Below are positions 20,501 to 30,200 of a stretch of 64,000 nucleotides of DNA, piece by piece. Each line of letters starts with the position of its first letter. Position 1 is the first letter of the stretch. The position numbers and the translations under genes are program-made. The notes under the pieces were generated by a model. It saw only the letters and a list, made by a program, of their open reading frames with translations. It was not told the origin of the DNA and searched no databases. This DNA comes from Tetrapisispora phaffii CBS 4417 (lineage: Eukaryota; Ascomycota; Saccharomycetes; Saccharomycetales; Saccharomycetaceae): contig NC_016521.1 of the NCBI RefSeq assembly GCF_000236905.1, positions 1,025,521-1,089,520 of the forward strand, in the 5' to 3' direction.

Positions 20501-20816
20501 TTCTCAATTTAGTCAATAAATCTTCTAAAGCCATAGATGCAGTCTCTACAGTGATTAAAATTTGAACCAATTGAGGGATATAAAATTGTAACTCATTATG
20601 TGGGAAAGTCAACAATTTCTCACAAAGGAAATGATGAATACCAATGTTATCTGAATGTTTATGAATCATTCTGATACAATCGTACAGTGAAAACGTGGGC
20701 GAATTGACTGCGTCGAGGATGAACTGGTTATCATTTGGTACAGGTGTTGATCTTGAAATGTCCGAACTAGTAGCGGGTGATTCTGTTCCTGAAACAGTAT
20801 TCATGATAGCTGGCAT
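17544..20816 (-). CDS. PIK1: Phosphatidylinositol 4-kinase Pik1
   Basis: Pik1 makes phosphatidylinositol 4-phosphate at the Golgi and in the nucleus and is needed for secretion from the Golgi. The 1090-residue product has the N-terminal lipid kinase unique (LKU) helical domain (about residues 30-150). A long low-complexity middle region follows (about 150-750) that in the family binds Frq1 and 14-3-3 proteins. The C-terminal PI3/PI4-kinase catalytic domain starts near residue 800 (GEDWAAKKERIRKTSEYG). The catalytic loop DRHNGN starts at D942 and the DFG motif has D960, both intact. Length matches the S. cerevisiae enzyme closely. PIK1 followed by LYP1 on the same strand matches YNL267W-YNL268W. 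Confidence 0.97.
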   Translation of the reverse strand: MPAIMNTVSGTESPATSSDISRSTPVPNDNQFILDAVNSPTFSLYDCIRMIHKHSDNIGIHHFLCEKLLTFPHNELQFYIPQLVQILITVETASMALEDLLTKLRNENPHFALLTFWQLQALLADLSTDPESYGFQVARRVLNDQQYALFNTSIDGKDDDDDDFDRKVDPNTGVISRKSKMQENIAPAIMYSSLIFATIASPALAEYAEPLVESQGRRQKAFVFKLAKSAMKDFRKNITLKNTLMNKKKHKHSKDVVVELNRDVGYNSYQRNATPPTSPKVDLIPPKTFEDQMFKKQRDLELNLNFDMVDNIGQRVFEEKISNKIKLPKRRSKYLDSSYVHRTYSEIEMAKSDENIDAIVNQNKDIPNPIVNDKCSTEMKISESISSQFTSSMPDLHDIQKNDQSKEKNELKCRASTSHDDKGLLLRTASSSNLSSLQKAKLKGKNKEVDIEKLSTTKKIKLLKTNYFKYETQFAIALETISQRLSSVPADARLSALRAELSLLNRDLPAEVDIPTLLPASKKGKLHKLCTITANEAQVLNSAEKVPYLLLIEYLRNEFDFDPTTEDNEEILRKKTNISNLSFDLNIIGNGDLNNDAIILNPTKSDSVMNLSNNANKEERVASQMSDLSLTPSNYSEFGPKEIDLSDLSMIGVRNQTDAEAYRESLVMRSTTKVPVIEEQVEGRNPELNFAMNLDAVVKNGKGELSDRYDETNELADQMRISALMLSQLDKSPQELSDVANQIRAKIIASMKEGQDKFGFNDLDQIHGMAGERKLENDLMTGGIDTSYLGEDWAAKKERIRKTSEYGHLENWDLCSVIAKSGDDLRQEAFACQVIQAMAQIWTKEKVPVWVKKMKILITSANTGLVETITNAVSVHSIKKSLTKKMIEENTLDEKGGIASLNDHYLRAFGEPKGFKYRRAQDNFASSLAAYSVICYLLQIKDRHNGNIMIDNEGHVCHIDFGFMLSNSPGSVGFESAPFKLTYEYAEVLGGIDGEPYKKFVNLTKAAFKSVRKYSDQIISMCEIMQKDNMQPCFNAGEQTSVQLKQRFHLELAEDEVDDFVENFLVAKSLGSIYTRLYDQFQLITQGIYS

Positions 20817-21576
20817 AGCAGTCTTAAGTATGTATATGTGTCTGAGTGGTTATGCAAATGGGTTGATGAGAAATCTCTTACTGAACATCAAACCAATATC
20901 CAATTGCTTGTGATATACCCTTTCCACCAATATAAAACCAGTAATTGTTTTAAAATACACAAAAAAAAGAACCTCAACAGAATAAGTATACCCAATAGCT
21001 GTATCCAAACAGATCTGTTGTTTTCTTCTGCGCGTACCTGAACTTACTTCACTACACAACACCACCAAAAGAAAGGAAACCAAAACACTTTAAGAACAGT
21101 ATATGCACCTTGTGATATCTACAAATGAATAAGTCAAAGATATGGTTCAAATAATTCATTTACAATTCTACAATAAAAGTAACTGTTGATCGAGAATTTA
21201 GTTCATAGGCTGTCCTTTGAATATTGCAAATTTCAGTTTGGGTTCCTGTTACTTCGTGCATCACGATGTGATGAAAACTGAAATCAACAAACGGTGTTGG
21301 TCGTTGTCAGTGATCTACAGTTCCCCTTCTTTTGTTCCCGTCATACCCGATTGCCAGGAACGACACAAAGGAACGGTGTGTCACTATTGATCGAGTTAGT
21401 ATGACATTACAATGGAATTTGTTGTCTATTAAGTATGATATACTCTATATGGAATGTTATATGACATAGATAAAAGGATGATGCTTTGATTCTCCGGAAG
21501 GAATCATCTAGTGTGTATATATATTACAAGTTTGGTAGTTCTCTTATTTGTTCGTTTGCCGTTGACGTTATGTGAT
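20817..21576. other. PIK1 promoter and LYP1 3' region
   Basis: Both genes run leftward, so this 760-base spacer contains the LYP1 terminator and the PIK1 promoter. A small hairpin CATCAC-GAT-GTGATG lies near 21258-21275. A TACTAAC heptamer occurs on the minus strand near 21394-21400 but has no convincing GTATGT partner. Nothing else is recognised. Confidence 0.4.
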
Positions 21577-23376
21577 TTATGCAACCCAAGCCCAGAATTT
21601 CTCCCAGAGGTTCTTTGGTTCATCATCTTCCCAGATGATGGCTTCGATTTCTCTTCTGTCTGTGTCGATGTCGATGTCTTCGACCTTCAACAAAAACCTG
21701 CATCTGTAGTACAATTGACATCCAATGAAGACTACTACCAGTAGAATTAGTGAGATGTAAGATGTGAAGAAGGTGGTAGTGTCCCATGGAGTGAACGCCT
21801 CGAAACCTTGGATGAAAATAATGACAAAAACAAAGAAAGCAGAATAGTAAGCACCCCATGGCATTAGCTTGGCCTTGAAAGGTAAGTCATCTCTTGAGAT
21901 ACCACGGTACTTCAAAGCTTGCATGAATCTGATATGCGATAAGGCAATAAAGAACCAGGCACATAGACCAGCCAAAGTAGAAATGTTGATTAACCAGTTG
22001 AACGCAGTGTTGGCGTTGTTATTAACAACCAAGAAGGCTAACAGACCTAAGGAAGCAGTTACTATAACACCCAACCAAGGAACACCATGTTTGGTAACGT
22101 AAGCAAATTGTTTTGGAGCATTACCGGTTTGAGCTAGTGCGTATAGGACACGAGAACCGACGTAAACATTGGAGTTTGCAGCGGAAATGATGGTCAACAT
22201 AACAACGGCATTGAAAATGTCTGGCAAAGCGTAGGTACCTGCATTTTGAATCGAGATAACGAATGGAGAGGATGCAATGTACGAATCACCAGATGATAAA
22301 GTGTGATCGTTGTATGGAACTAATAGACCAATGAAAAATAAAGACATGATGTAGAATAAAGCGATTCTGAAGACAACCTTGTTGATTGCTCTTGGAACAC
22401 TCTTTCTTGGATTAGCTGCTTCACCGGCAGTGATACCGACCAATTCGGTGCCTTGGTAAGTGAAAGCAGCGTTAATCAAAGAAGAAACCCAACCTAGAAA
22501 TCTACCCTCGTTGACATCCTTCGAAATGATACCTGGACCCCATGGACCTGGATTTCTCCAATAACGGAAACCGATTGGACCTTGGGAGGAGCCACCACAG
22601 ACAATAACCAGGGCGTATATTAAGTAACCAATGATGGCTAGAACTTTGATGGAGGCAACCCAAAACTCGACTTCACCGTAGACTTTAACTGGGAAGAAGT
22701 TCAGCAGGGTGACAAAGACCCAGAAGATTGCGATCCATGCAGCTAGAGGTACAGCATCCGTCCAGTACTGGATGACTTGACCGACAACGGAGATTTCTAC
22801 GGCATATGTGATGGCCCAATTGAACCAGTACATGTAACCGTTAGTAACACCGAATGCTGGTGACAAGAATCTTTTCGAGAAGACAGTGATGGAAGAAGTG
22901 ACAGGGATGAAAGTTGCCATTTCACCCAGCGATTGAGTGATGAAGTATATAATGGAACCCATGAAGATATATGCGATCAGAGCACCGACGGGACCTGCGT
23001 TTCCTAGTGGGGTAGAGATACCGACAAACAGACCTGTACCGATAGTGCCACCTAGGGCTATCATTCCGATGTGTCTCTGTTTCAAAGCACGCTTGACCCT
23101 TGTGTCTTGAACGTGACCAGCCTCTTCTGTGTCGGAGAGGTCTAGATCGCCATTTGCAGCAGAACTGTTGTCAGCTACACTCACGTTATAGGAGAGCTGG
23201 TCAGAGAAAAGTTTGCCTGCCATGGCCGCCTTCTTCCGTTGAGAGGGCTCCATGTCGGTGTCGCTGTCATATTTTTTGTTCGTGTTACTTGCTGTTGTGC
23301 TGAGATTATTGCTTGTGTATTCCGGATTGTCGATCAGCTCGATGTCCTCCGATTGGGAGGCATAGTGACTATTCAT
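21577..23376 (-). CDS. LYP1: Lysine permease Lyp1
   Basis: Lyp1 is a 12-helix proton-coupled lysine permease of the yeast amino acid transporter (APC) family at the plasma membrane. The C-terminal half carries Lyp1-type blocks that differ from Can1/Alp1: [37 protein letters not shown], and the tail [20 protein letters not shown]. The first helix region has [16 protein letters not shown] chose the ATG at 23376 (about 599 residues) over an in-frame ATG at 23448. The extra 24 residues are not the usual polar tail, and a TATA element near 23499-23508 would place transcription start downstream of 23448. Codon use is strongly biased to preferred codons, suggesting high expression. It is divergent from CAN1/ALP1, as LYP1/ALP1 are in S. 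cerevisiae. A 150-base tract (22402-22551) is almost identical to its neighbour. Confidence 0.95.
   Translation of the reverse strand: MNSHYASQSEDIELIDNPEYTSNNLSTTASNTNKKYDSDTDMEPSQRKKAAMAGKLFSDQLSYNVSVADNSSAANGDLDLSDTEEAGHVQDTRVKRALKQRHIGMIALGGTIGTGLFVGISTPLGNAGPVGALIAYIFMGSIIYFITQSLGEMATFIPVTSSITVFSKRFLSPAFGVTNGYMYWFNWAITYAVEISVVGQVIQYWTDAVPLAAWIAIFWVFVTLLNFFPVKVYGEVEFWVASIKVLAIIGYLIYALVIVCGGSSQGPIGFRYWRNPGPWGPGIISKDVNEGRFLGWVSSLINAAFTYQGTELVGITAGEAANPRKSVPRAINKVVFRIALFYIMSLFFIGLLVPYNDHTLSSGDSYIASSPFVISIQNAGTYALPDIFNAVVMLTIISAANSNVYVGSRVLYALAQTGNAPKQFAYVTKHGVPWLGVIVTASLGLLAFLVVNNNANTAFNWLINISTLAGLCAWFFIALSHIRFMQALKYRGISRDDLPFKAKLMPWGAYYSAFFVFVIIFIQGFEAFTPWDTTTFFTSYISLILLVVVFIGCQLYYRCRFLLKVEDIDIDTDRREIEAIIWEDDEPKNLWEKFWAWVA
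22402..22551 (-). repeat. LYP1 copy of a near-identical 150-bp tract shared with CAN1 (inverted)
   Basis: The tract aligns to 25487-25636 with a single mismatch (149/150), including synonymous sites, in inverted orientation. Flanking homologous codons show frequent synonymous changes. This is the pattern left by gene conversion. Confidence 0.88.
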
Positions 23377-24652
23377 GAGTGATTGCGATACTTTACGGTG
23401 CTTAGTGAATGGGACAGTCCAAACAAGTGTAAAACGTTCAGAGTGCAAGCTACAGAGTGATCTACATTACAGCTCATTTTTAATGAAAATGATTCTTTTT
23501 ATATATAAAATTTCGTAAACGGAAAACTATCAGAAATCAGTCATGAATATTCATCGTAATTTCGCAAAAATCTTTCAGCGCCGCGCAACACCGTGCCCGC
23601 TGGGATTTTTTCGATGCACAAGTACTATGCAAACGTCAGAGTTCCGCGGAAAACGGAAAAACCACGCATGCCGGGTAATCACCATACGGAATGCGTTCCT
23701 CCCCCACATTGCAGCCGCCAGAACCGTAGCCGCCCAACCCTCGACAAAATGTAGAGCGCGTAGCCTGATGCACACAAGGTCCTTTCTTTGCTGTTGCCTT
23801 CTGACAACCTCTGACCAGTTTGTATTCCCAAAATCAACGACATCCAGCAGATTCATGGCTCTCTTTATATGCGTTTTGATCCAATTCATTGTCATCAAAT
23901 CTCAACAATACCATGTCTCCACTTTTATCTCCCAATCTGGAAATCTTCGGTGCTGAGTCCCGATAAATGACACCTGGCCTCTCCTTGTCCCTTATTCTCC
24001 CTCCAACAATTTCGCAAGACAATTAATAAAGTGACACAAAAATAATTCAGCGTCATTCATACCCCGCAGTTAACAACCGACCATTCAACAAAGACACACA
24101 CACAAGAGCTGGTTTTTTAAGATTGTGATTTACACTTTAAGTAAGTCTTTATTAATTTATATATATATAGGGCCAGCTAACATACAATTTCGTAAAGAAC
24201 AATACACTTTCCATATCCTTCGCAATGAATGATAATATATTGACAGATATTTATGCTTCTGAGCATGTACTAATAGCCAATGTGTTAATCAGATCATTTC
24301 GTTATCTTCTTGTAAGTTGACGCAACACAGTCAAGTTGACATACCAGCGTATATCGACACAGAGTGTGTGTTATGCTGTTGACTAATAAATTTCGCTATT
24401 TCCCTCCGCATCATTGTTCACGGCATAGTTAGGCCATCGGTGAAAAATTGTTCACTTCTGTATTCAGTTGTATGTGTGGGAAGACACTTCTTTGCTTGGT
24501 ATTTTATGTATTTAAACATATATCTATTTAAAGATCGAGACATTAGGAACATCAACACGGTCAAGATCAGGATCAAGACCAAGATCTAACTTAATATTTA
24601 CACTAGCTTATCATTCTTTCCAACAACATCAAAAGGTCCAGACAAGCAACAC
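23377..24652. promoter_or_regulatory. Divergent LYP1-CAN1/ALP1 promoter region
   Basis: This roughly 1.3-kb spacer separates two divergent permease genes. The LYP1 TATA is near 23499-23508. A block at about 23570-23770 is visibly richer in G and C than most spacers in the window. It holds a perfect TCCGCGGA (23643-23650, Pdr1/Pdr3-type) and several GCCGCC/CGCGC motifs. Two overlapping antisense open frames lie here, 23543-23956 (+) and 23575-23898 (-). I do not call them genes, but in S. cerevisiae this is the site of the de novo gene BSC4. Confidence 0.55.
23643..23650. promoter_or_regulatory. PDRE-like site TCCGCGGA
   Basis: Exact palindromic match to the pleiotropic drug response element bound by the zinc-cluster factors Pdr1/Pdr3 (related factors such as Yrr1 bind similar sites). 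It is 267 bases upstream of the LYP1 start chosen here and about 1 kb from CAN1. Confidence 0.4.
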
Positions 24653-26464
24653 ATGTCGCAGAAGGATCTATCGCAGTATGAACTGCAAAGTTACACTTCC
24701 AACAACCGCTCCTCAGCGAGCGAGATGAATAAGGGCAGCGATGCAAAGGAGAAGGTCGATGTCATCTCTTCCTCTGGAAGTCTGTCCAAACGCAAGCGAA
24801 TTAATAGGAGTAGAGCCAACTCCAACAGTGACCTTGAAGGCAGCGCTGCTGATGGAACAGCCAGGGCAAGAGACATTGACAACGCTGACGTGGATGACGA
24901 CGACTACTACATGGACGAAGGTGTCGTCAAGGAAGCTGAAGTCAAACGTCAGTTGAAACAGAGACACATTGGGATGATCGCTCTGGGGGGCACAATCGGT
25001 ACAGGTCTGTTCATCGGTATCGCCACTCCTCTAGGGAATGCAGGCCCCGTCGGCGCTCTGATCGCATATCTATTTATGGCTACCATTGTCTTCTCAGTGA
25101 CACAGTCCCTAGGGGAAATGGCTACGTTTATTCCGGTCACTTCCAGTTTCACCGTCTTCTCATCCAGATTCTTATCCCCAGCTATTGGCGCTGCTAATGG
25201 ATACATGTACTGGTTCTCTTGGGCCGTCACTTTTGCTTTAGAGCTGTCCGTCGTGGGTCAGATCATCCAGTTCTGGACACACGCCGTCCCTCTATCAGCT
25301 TGGATCGTCATCTGGTGGGTTATTCTAACTATTATGAACTTGTTCCCAGTCAAATTCTACGGGGAATTCGAGTTCTGGGTCGCTTCCATCAAAGTCCTCG
25401 CAATCATTGGTTTCCTAATCTATTGTCTGTGCATGGTCTGTGGTGCTGGTGTTACTGGGCCAGTTGGTTTCCGTTATTGGAGGAACCCAGGTCCATGGGG
25501 TCCAGGTATCATTTCGAAGGATGTCAACGAGGGTAGATTTCTAGGTTGGGTTTCTTCCTTGATTAACGCTGCTTTCACTTACCAAGGCACCGAATTGGTC
25601 GGTATCACTGCCGGTGAAGCAGCTAATCCAAGAAAGACCGTTCCAAGAGCAATCAAGAAAGTTACATTCCGTATTCTGATCTTCTACATCCTATCTCTGT
25701 TCTTTATTGGTCTATTGGTTCCATACGATGACGAAAAGTTGACCAGTACAGACTCATACATATCAGCTTCCCCATTTATTATTGCTATAGAGAACTCCGG
25801 TACAAAAATCCTGCCACATATCTTCAATGCCGTCATTTTATCGACTATAATATCAGCAGGTAACTCCAACGTCTATGTTGGTTCCAGAATCTTATTCGGC
25901 TTGGCCAAGACAAAGTTGGCACCTAAATGGTTTGGTTACACCAGCAGAGGTGGTGTCCCATACTACTCTGTATTCTTCACATCTTCCTTCGGTGCATTGG
26001 CGTTTCTGGAAGTTTCCTCTGGTGGTGCAAAAGCTTTCAACTGGTTATTGAACATTATTTCTGTCGCTGGTTTCTTTGCTTGGTTATTGATATCCATTGC
26101 ACATGTCAGGTTCATGCAGGCATTAAAGCATCGTGGTATCTCTAGAGACGACTTACCATTCAAAGCCAGGTTCATGCCTCATCTAGCATACTATTCGATC
26201 TTCTTCATGACGATCATTATTATCATTCAAGGTTTTACAGCATTTGCCCCAACATTCAACGGATCGGATTTCGTTGCTGCTTACATCTCCATCTTCCTTT
26301 TCTTCTTCTTGTGGCTCTGTTTCCAACTGTATTTCAGATCGAAACTACTATGGACAGTCGAAGAAGTTGATATCGACACCGACAGAAGAGATGTCGACGC
26401 AATTATTTGGGAGGATTCTGGACCAAAGACATTCTGGGACAAGTTCTGGGATGTAGTAGCATAA
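24653..26464 (+). CDS. CAN1: Arginine/basic amino acid permease (Can1/Alp1 type)
   Basis: This is a plasma-membrane arginine/basic amino acid proton symporter of the APC family, 603 residues with 12 predicted helices. The polar N-terminal tail (about residues 1-95) is serine-, lysine- and aspartate-rich. Conserved transport blocks include [15 protein letters not shown] (helix 1) and [20 protein letters not shown]. The second half is of Can1/Alp1 type: [32 protein letters not shown], and the tail [20 protein letters not shown]. cerevisiae has two such genes, CAN1 and ALP1; this locus corresponds in position to ALP1 (YNL270C), and a non-duplicated species may have only one. Codon bias is high. 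A 150-bp segment (25487-25636) is shared almost identically with LYP1. Confidence 0.93.
   Translation: MSQKDLSQYELQSYTSNNRSSASEMNKGSDAKEKVDVISSSGSLSKRKRINRSRANSNSDLEGSAADGTARARDIDNADVDDDDYYMDEGVVKEAEVKRQLKQRHIGMIALGGTIGTGLFIGIATPLGNAGPVGALIAYLFMATIVFSVTQSLGEMATFIPVTSSFTVFSSRFLSPAIGAANGYMYWFSWAVTFALELSVVGQIIQFWTHAVPLSAWIVIWWVILTIMNLFPVKFYGEFEFWVASIKVLAIIGFLIYCLCMVCGAGVTGPVGFRYWRNPGPWGPGIISKDVNEGRFLGWVSSLINAAFTYQGTELVGITAGEAANPRKTVPRAIKKVTFRILIFYILSLFFIGLLVPYDDEKLTSTDSYISASPFIIAIENSGTKILPHIFNAVILSTIISAGNSNVYVGSRILFGLAKTKLAPKWFGYTSRGGVPYYSVFFTSSFGALAFLEVSSGGAKAFNWLLNIISVAGFFAWLLISIAHVRFMQALKHRGISRDDLPFKARFMPHLAYYSIFFMTIIIIIQGFTAFAPTFNGSDFVAAYISIFLFFFLWLCFQLYFRSKLLWTVEEVDIDTDRRDVDAIIWEDSGPKTFWDKFWDVVA
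25487..25636 (+). repeat. CAN1 copy of the near-identical 150-bp tract shared with LYP1 (inverted)
   Basis: It matches 22402-22551 on the opposite strand with one mismatch, at 25558. It encodes the region from [11 protein letters not shown] through GEAANPRK. Confidence 0.88.
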
Positions 26465-27259
26465 TTGGCGACCATACACTCACATTCCCCTCCATCGTCA
26501 AACAAATCACATAAATGCAACAAAACACACTGGAAAGAAAGCATCAAGACCGTACCGCTGCAGACAGTGAGTATATTTTTTTGCCCACAGGAACACAGAA
26601 TATCATTACTATCATGTACGCCTAAGCTCTAATCGGTGTGCCTACACTGCAGCAACGTTGTTCAAATTCAAAAAGAAATATTAACCATTCCTCGCCCAAT
26701 CTAGATCGAAACAAGGAACGGTTTCGTACTATCATGTAGATGTGATTCTTATTCACAATGTAATAAAATATAGATAATTTAAACTGATCGTCATCATCAA
26801 TATAAGACAACTTTTAATAACGATCTTTAAATATCTACATTTTACTTGTATAGCAATACGTTATGAATACGTGACCCGCACAATACACTGAGACTTTGAT
26901 TTCGCTTATGGGCCCTTTGTCTTTTTCCGAAAATTGATGATGGATTTTTTGTTTATTGCCCTTTTGAACAGATTTGTAGGAAACTGTTATGTAATTTAAT
27001 GCATAAATAAGTAAATAAATAAATATAATATTTATGTTATATTGGGGGTTTTTAGACTTCCTTCAGAGTAACTTTTTAAAAGAAGCAGTGCACTATTGAA
27101 GTGAACTTTTGCATCACAAACAGGTTAGCTTCAGGTCTATTCTGATCATTATAAAGTTATTATTTTATTTGGTTTTAAAAATAGACTAACCAGGAAGTTT
27201 TGTCAATTGAAAGCAAAACCATACGTATACCTATATATTTTTAGGTTTCAAAGGGCAAC
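26465..27259. other. CAN1-BNI1 intergenic region
   Basis: This 795-base spacer holds the CAN1 3' end and the BNI1 promoter. A TTCCGAA heptamer at about 26921-26931 recalls a centromere CDEIII core, but neither CDEI nor an AT-only CDEII is beside it. No gene seen. Confidence 0.4.
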
Positions 27260-30200
27260 ATGTTAAGAGGATCCAATTCCAAGAGTTCCTCTTCTTCGAG
27301 CTCTGTGGGAAAAGATAATAGTGTGGGTTCCGGGTTGCTACACAATTTGAAGAAATTGACAAACTCCAGTTCTACCACATCTCAAAACAATGCGATTAAT
27401 AAATCAGATATTTCAAGTCCCAAGAGTCAACTACTCACAAATAAGTTATCCATGGACGATTTGAAACCTTTGAATAAAAGAACGAGTCTGAATAACCAGA
27501 ATTTATCACAATATATAAATGGGAAACTACCGAAGTCTCAATCAGATTCTAGTCATTTGGGTAATGTCAAATCTAACCATAAATATGAAATAAATGAAAA
27601 TATTCAAGATGGAAGTAGTCCGAATCATAACAGGTCTGCTTCTGTTCAGTCTTCCGCAAAATACTCTTACTCTAGACGTTCATCAAATTCAACAGCAGCA
27701 ACAAGGCTTTCACGACAATCAACTAATTTCAGTGGTTCTACCCCAAGTGTGTTTTCACAAGGATCATATGCGAACCTATCAAAATATATGGACTCTAACG
27801 GGAGATTAAATTTAGATATGCCAACTGATACCCATGAAATCGAATCGTTATTCGAAGAATTAATGTATAAGAGAAATATTTTACAGGCATTAAGCCCTGA
27901 TAAACAACGTGATATAATGAATTATGATACTAAGAAAAAATGGATGATTGTCAAACAAGATTTACAGAATGAGTTAAAGAGAATAAAACTGAAAAACAAT
28001 AACATAAATAATTCTGACACAACCATAATACCTTCAAGCATGCCATCTTCGAATATCTCAGAAAGATCATCCGTAAACACAATGGATAACAACCTGCGAA
28101 CTATTGATACCAATGCATCAAATCCTAGAATTCATAGAAAGGGACAAAAAAGTATGTCATCATTATCTAATGCGACAACAACAGCACCATCCGGAGTAAA
28201 TGCTGAGTATTCCAAAATTAGATCAATCTCTGAATCGAGTGATAAGACCAATATTGCACCTATTCATTACGTTAGAAAAATTTTGTCTGATACATTATCA
28301 AAGAATGAATTGAATGATTTATGGGTTACATTAAGAACAGAACAATTAGACTGGGTAGATGCATTTTTGGAACATCAGGGTCATATTGCAATAGCAAATA
28401 ATTTAATAAGATGTATCTATAAAACGGCACCTGGATCAAATTTAAGTGATGAATTAATTGAAAAAGAATACGGGTTTTTTAAATGTTTCAGGGTGTTGGC
28501 AATGTTAGATCAGGGATTGTACGAATTTACAAAACACAAACTAATGATGGATACCCTTGCATTTGGTTTATTCTCAACAAGAGTTTCGACAAGGAAAATG
28601 GCATTAGAAATATTGGTGTATATTATTAACAAAAAAAATACACAACGTTTTGAGTCTGTGATCATGTCATTGGATAGGTTCTTTAGATTATCAGAAAATT
28701 TAAATATGCTCAAAATCATTACTCAATTTGGTGGTGCTTTTTCACGTACTTCACCGGATACTCAATTCAAAATATTCCAAGCGTTTGTTATATCTTTGGA
28801 AAGTACATTGAATGGTAGGGGTAAAATGGGTTCCAAGGTAGGTGCCTCAGATGATTTTAAAGTTTCAGGTGGTGAAAATGCAATTCTTGAATATTGTCTC
28901 TGGGCACTGATTTTTATTAATAAACTATGTAATTTTTCAGATGAATTAAATCAGAGAGTTGTCCTACGTACCAAATTTGAAAACTTGGGTGGTTTGAGAG
29001 TAATGACAAAATTAAAATTAATGGATTACGAAAAAATGACTGTACAAGTTGAAAATTATGAAGATCATAAACTAGATGATTTTAATTCCTTGTTAGAAAT
29101 GAAAAGTAGTAGTGCACAAATTAACATGCAAGATCCTACCTCGTTGATTGGAAGTTTATGGGAAGTATGTAAGGGAACTGAAAATGAAAAATTATTATTA
29201 TCTTTAATGCAGCATTTATTCTTATCAAGTTCAAAACTGGTAGATGATAAACGCGAGCCTGCTAAATTATCTAAACAATTGAAATTAATGGATTCACTAA
29301 TGACAAATATCACAGCATCAGAAGTTGATGAACAAACACACATGAATTTAGCAATCCAACGTTTATACGATTCTATGCAAACTGATGATGTCGCACGTAG
29401 AGCCATTCTAGAAACTAGAACGCTATCTAAAAAATTAGAAGAAGTGACAGCTGAAAAAGAATATCTAAAAGAGAAGTTAAGCAAGGCCGAAAATGGACTT
29501 GTTGGTCAACTCGAGTTGGAATTAGAGCAAAGAGACAACATTTTAACTAAAAGCCAAAGGGTAACTAAACAGCTTCAAGCGGAGCTTGAAGACCTTAAGA
29601 AAAAACATTTATTAGAAAAACATGAGCATGAGGTTGAATTAAGGAAGATATTAACCATTGTAAATACAAATACTGATGCAGACGCTAGTTTAAATAACTC
29701 TTCTGATAAAAAACATAATATACAGAAGGCCCTTGAAACAGAATTATCAAGAACTAAAAAAGATCTAAATAATGACGTAAAAAAATTCGGTATTTCTGTT
29801 CAACCCAATAAGAGATTGAGAATGTTGAGATTGCAAATGGAAGATATTGAGAAAGAAGCCAGAGAACTAGAAATGACAAACTTTTCAGAACATCAGAAAC
29901 TCAGTTTAGAGTCGCCTGCTGTTTTAAATAAAACCAAAAAGGAAACCAAAAAGAAAAGCAAAAAGAAAAGCAAATCAAGTAAGTCAAAGGAAGAAAATAA
30001 TCGTAAGAGGGCCAATGCTATTAAGAAACAGAAACTATTAGAATTACGCAGAGATCTTGCGATGATTCAAGCAGAAACAAATGATGTTTCGAAGTTTAAT
30101 GTCGATAAAAGAGTAAATGAATTATTCAAAGAGAAAAAACACGAAGCTTTGAATAGGTTACAAATGCTAGAAAAAAAATATAAGAGTTTTGAAATCGATT

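Noticed and set aside
21240..21320. C/D-box snoRNA candidate near GTGATGA and CTGA.
   Set aside because: Box spacing is wrong and no terminal stem forms.
21390..21400. Minus-strand TACTAAC between LYP1 and PIK1, as a possible 5' UTR intron of PIK1.
   Set aside because: No GTATGT 5' site was found upstream, and PIK1's reading frame is complete without it.
23575..23898. A 107-codon minus-strand open frame and an overlapping 137-codon plus-strand frame as genes.
   Set aside because: No family motif, biased composition, located in the shared promoter; reported as a finding for its position only.
26905..26945. TTTTTCCGAAAATT resembling CDEIII in the CAN1-BNI1 spacer.
   Set aside because: No CDEI at the right spacing and no AT-only CDEII; the left flank includes GC-rich GGGCCC.
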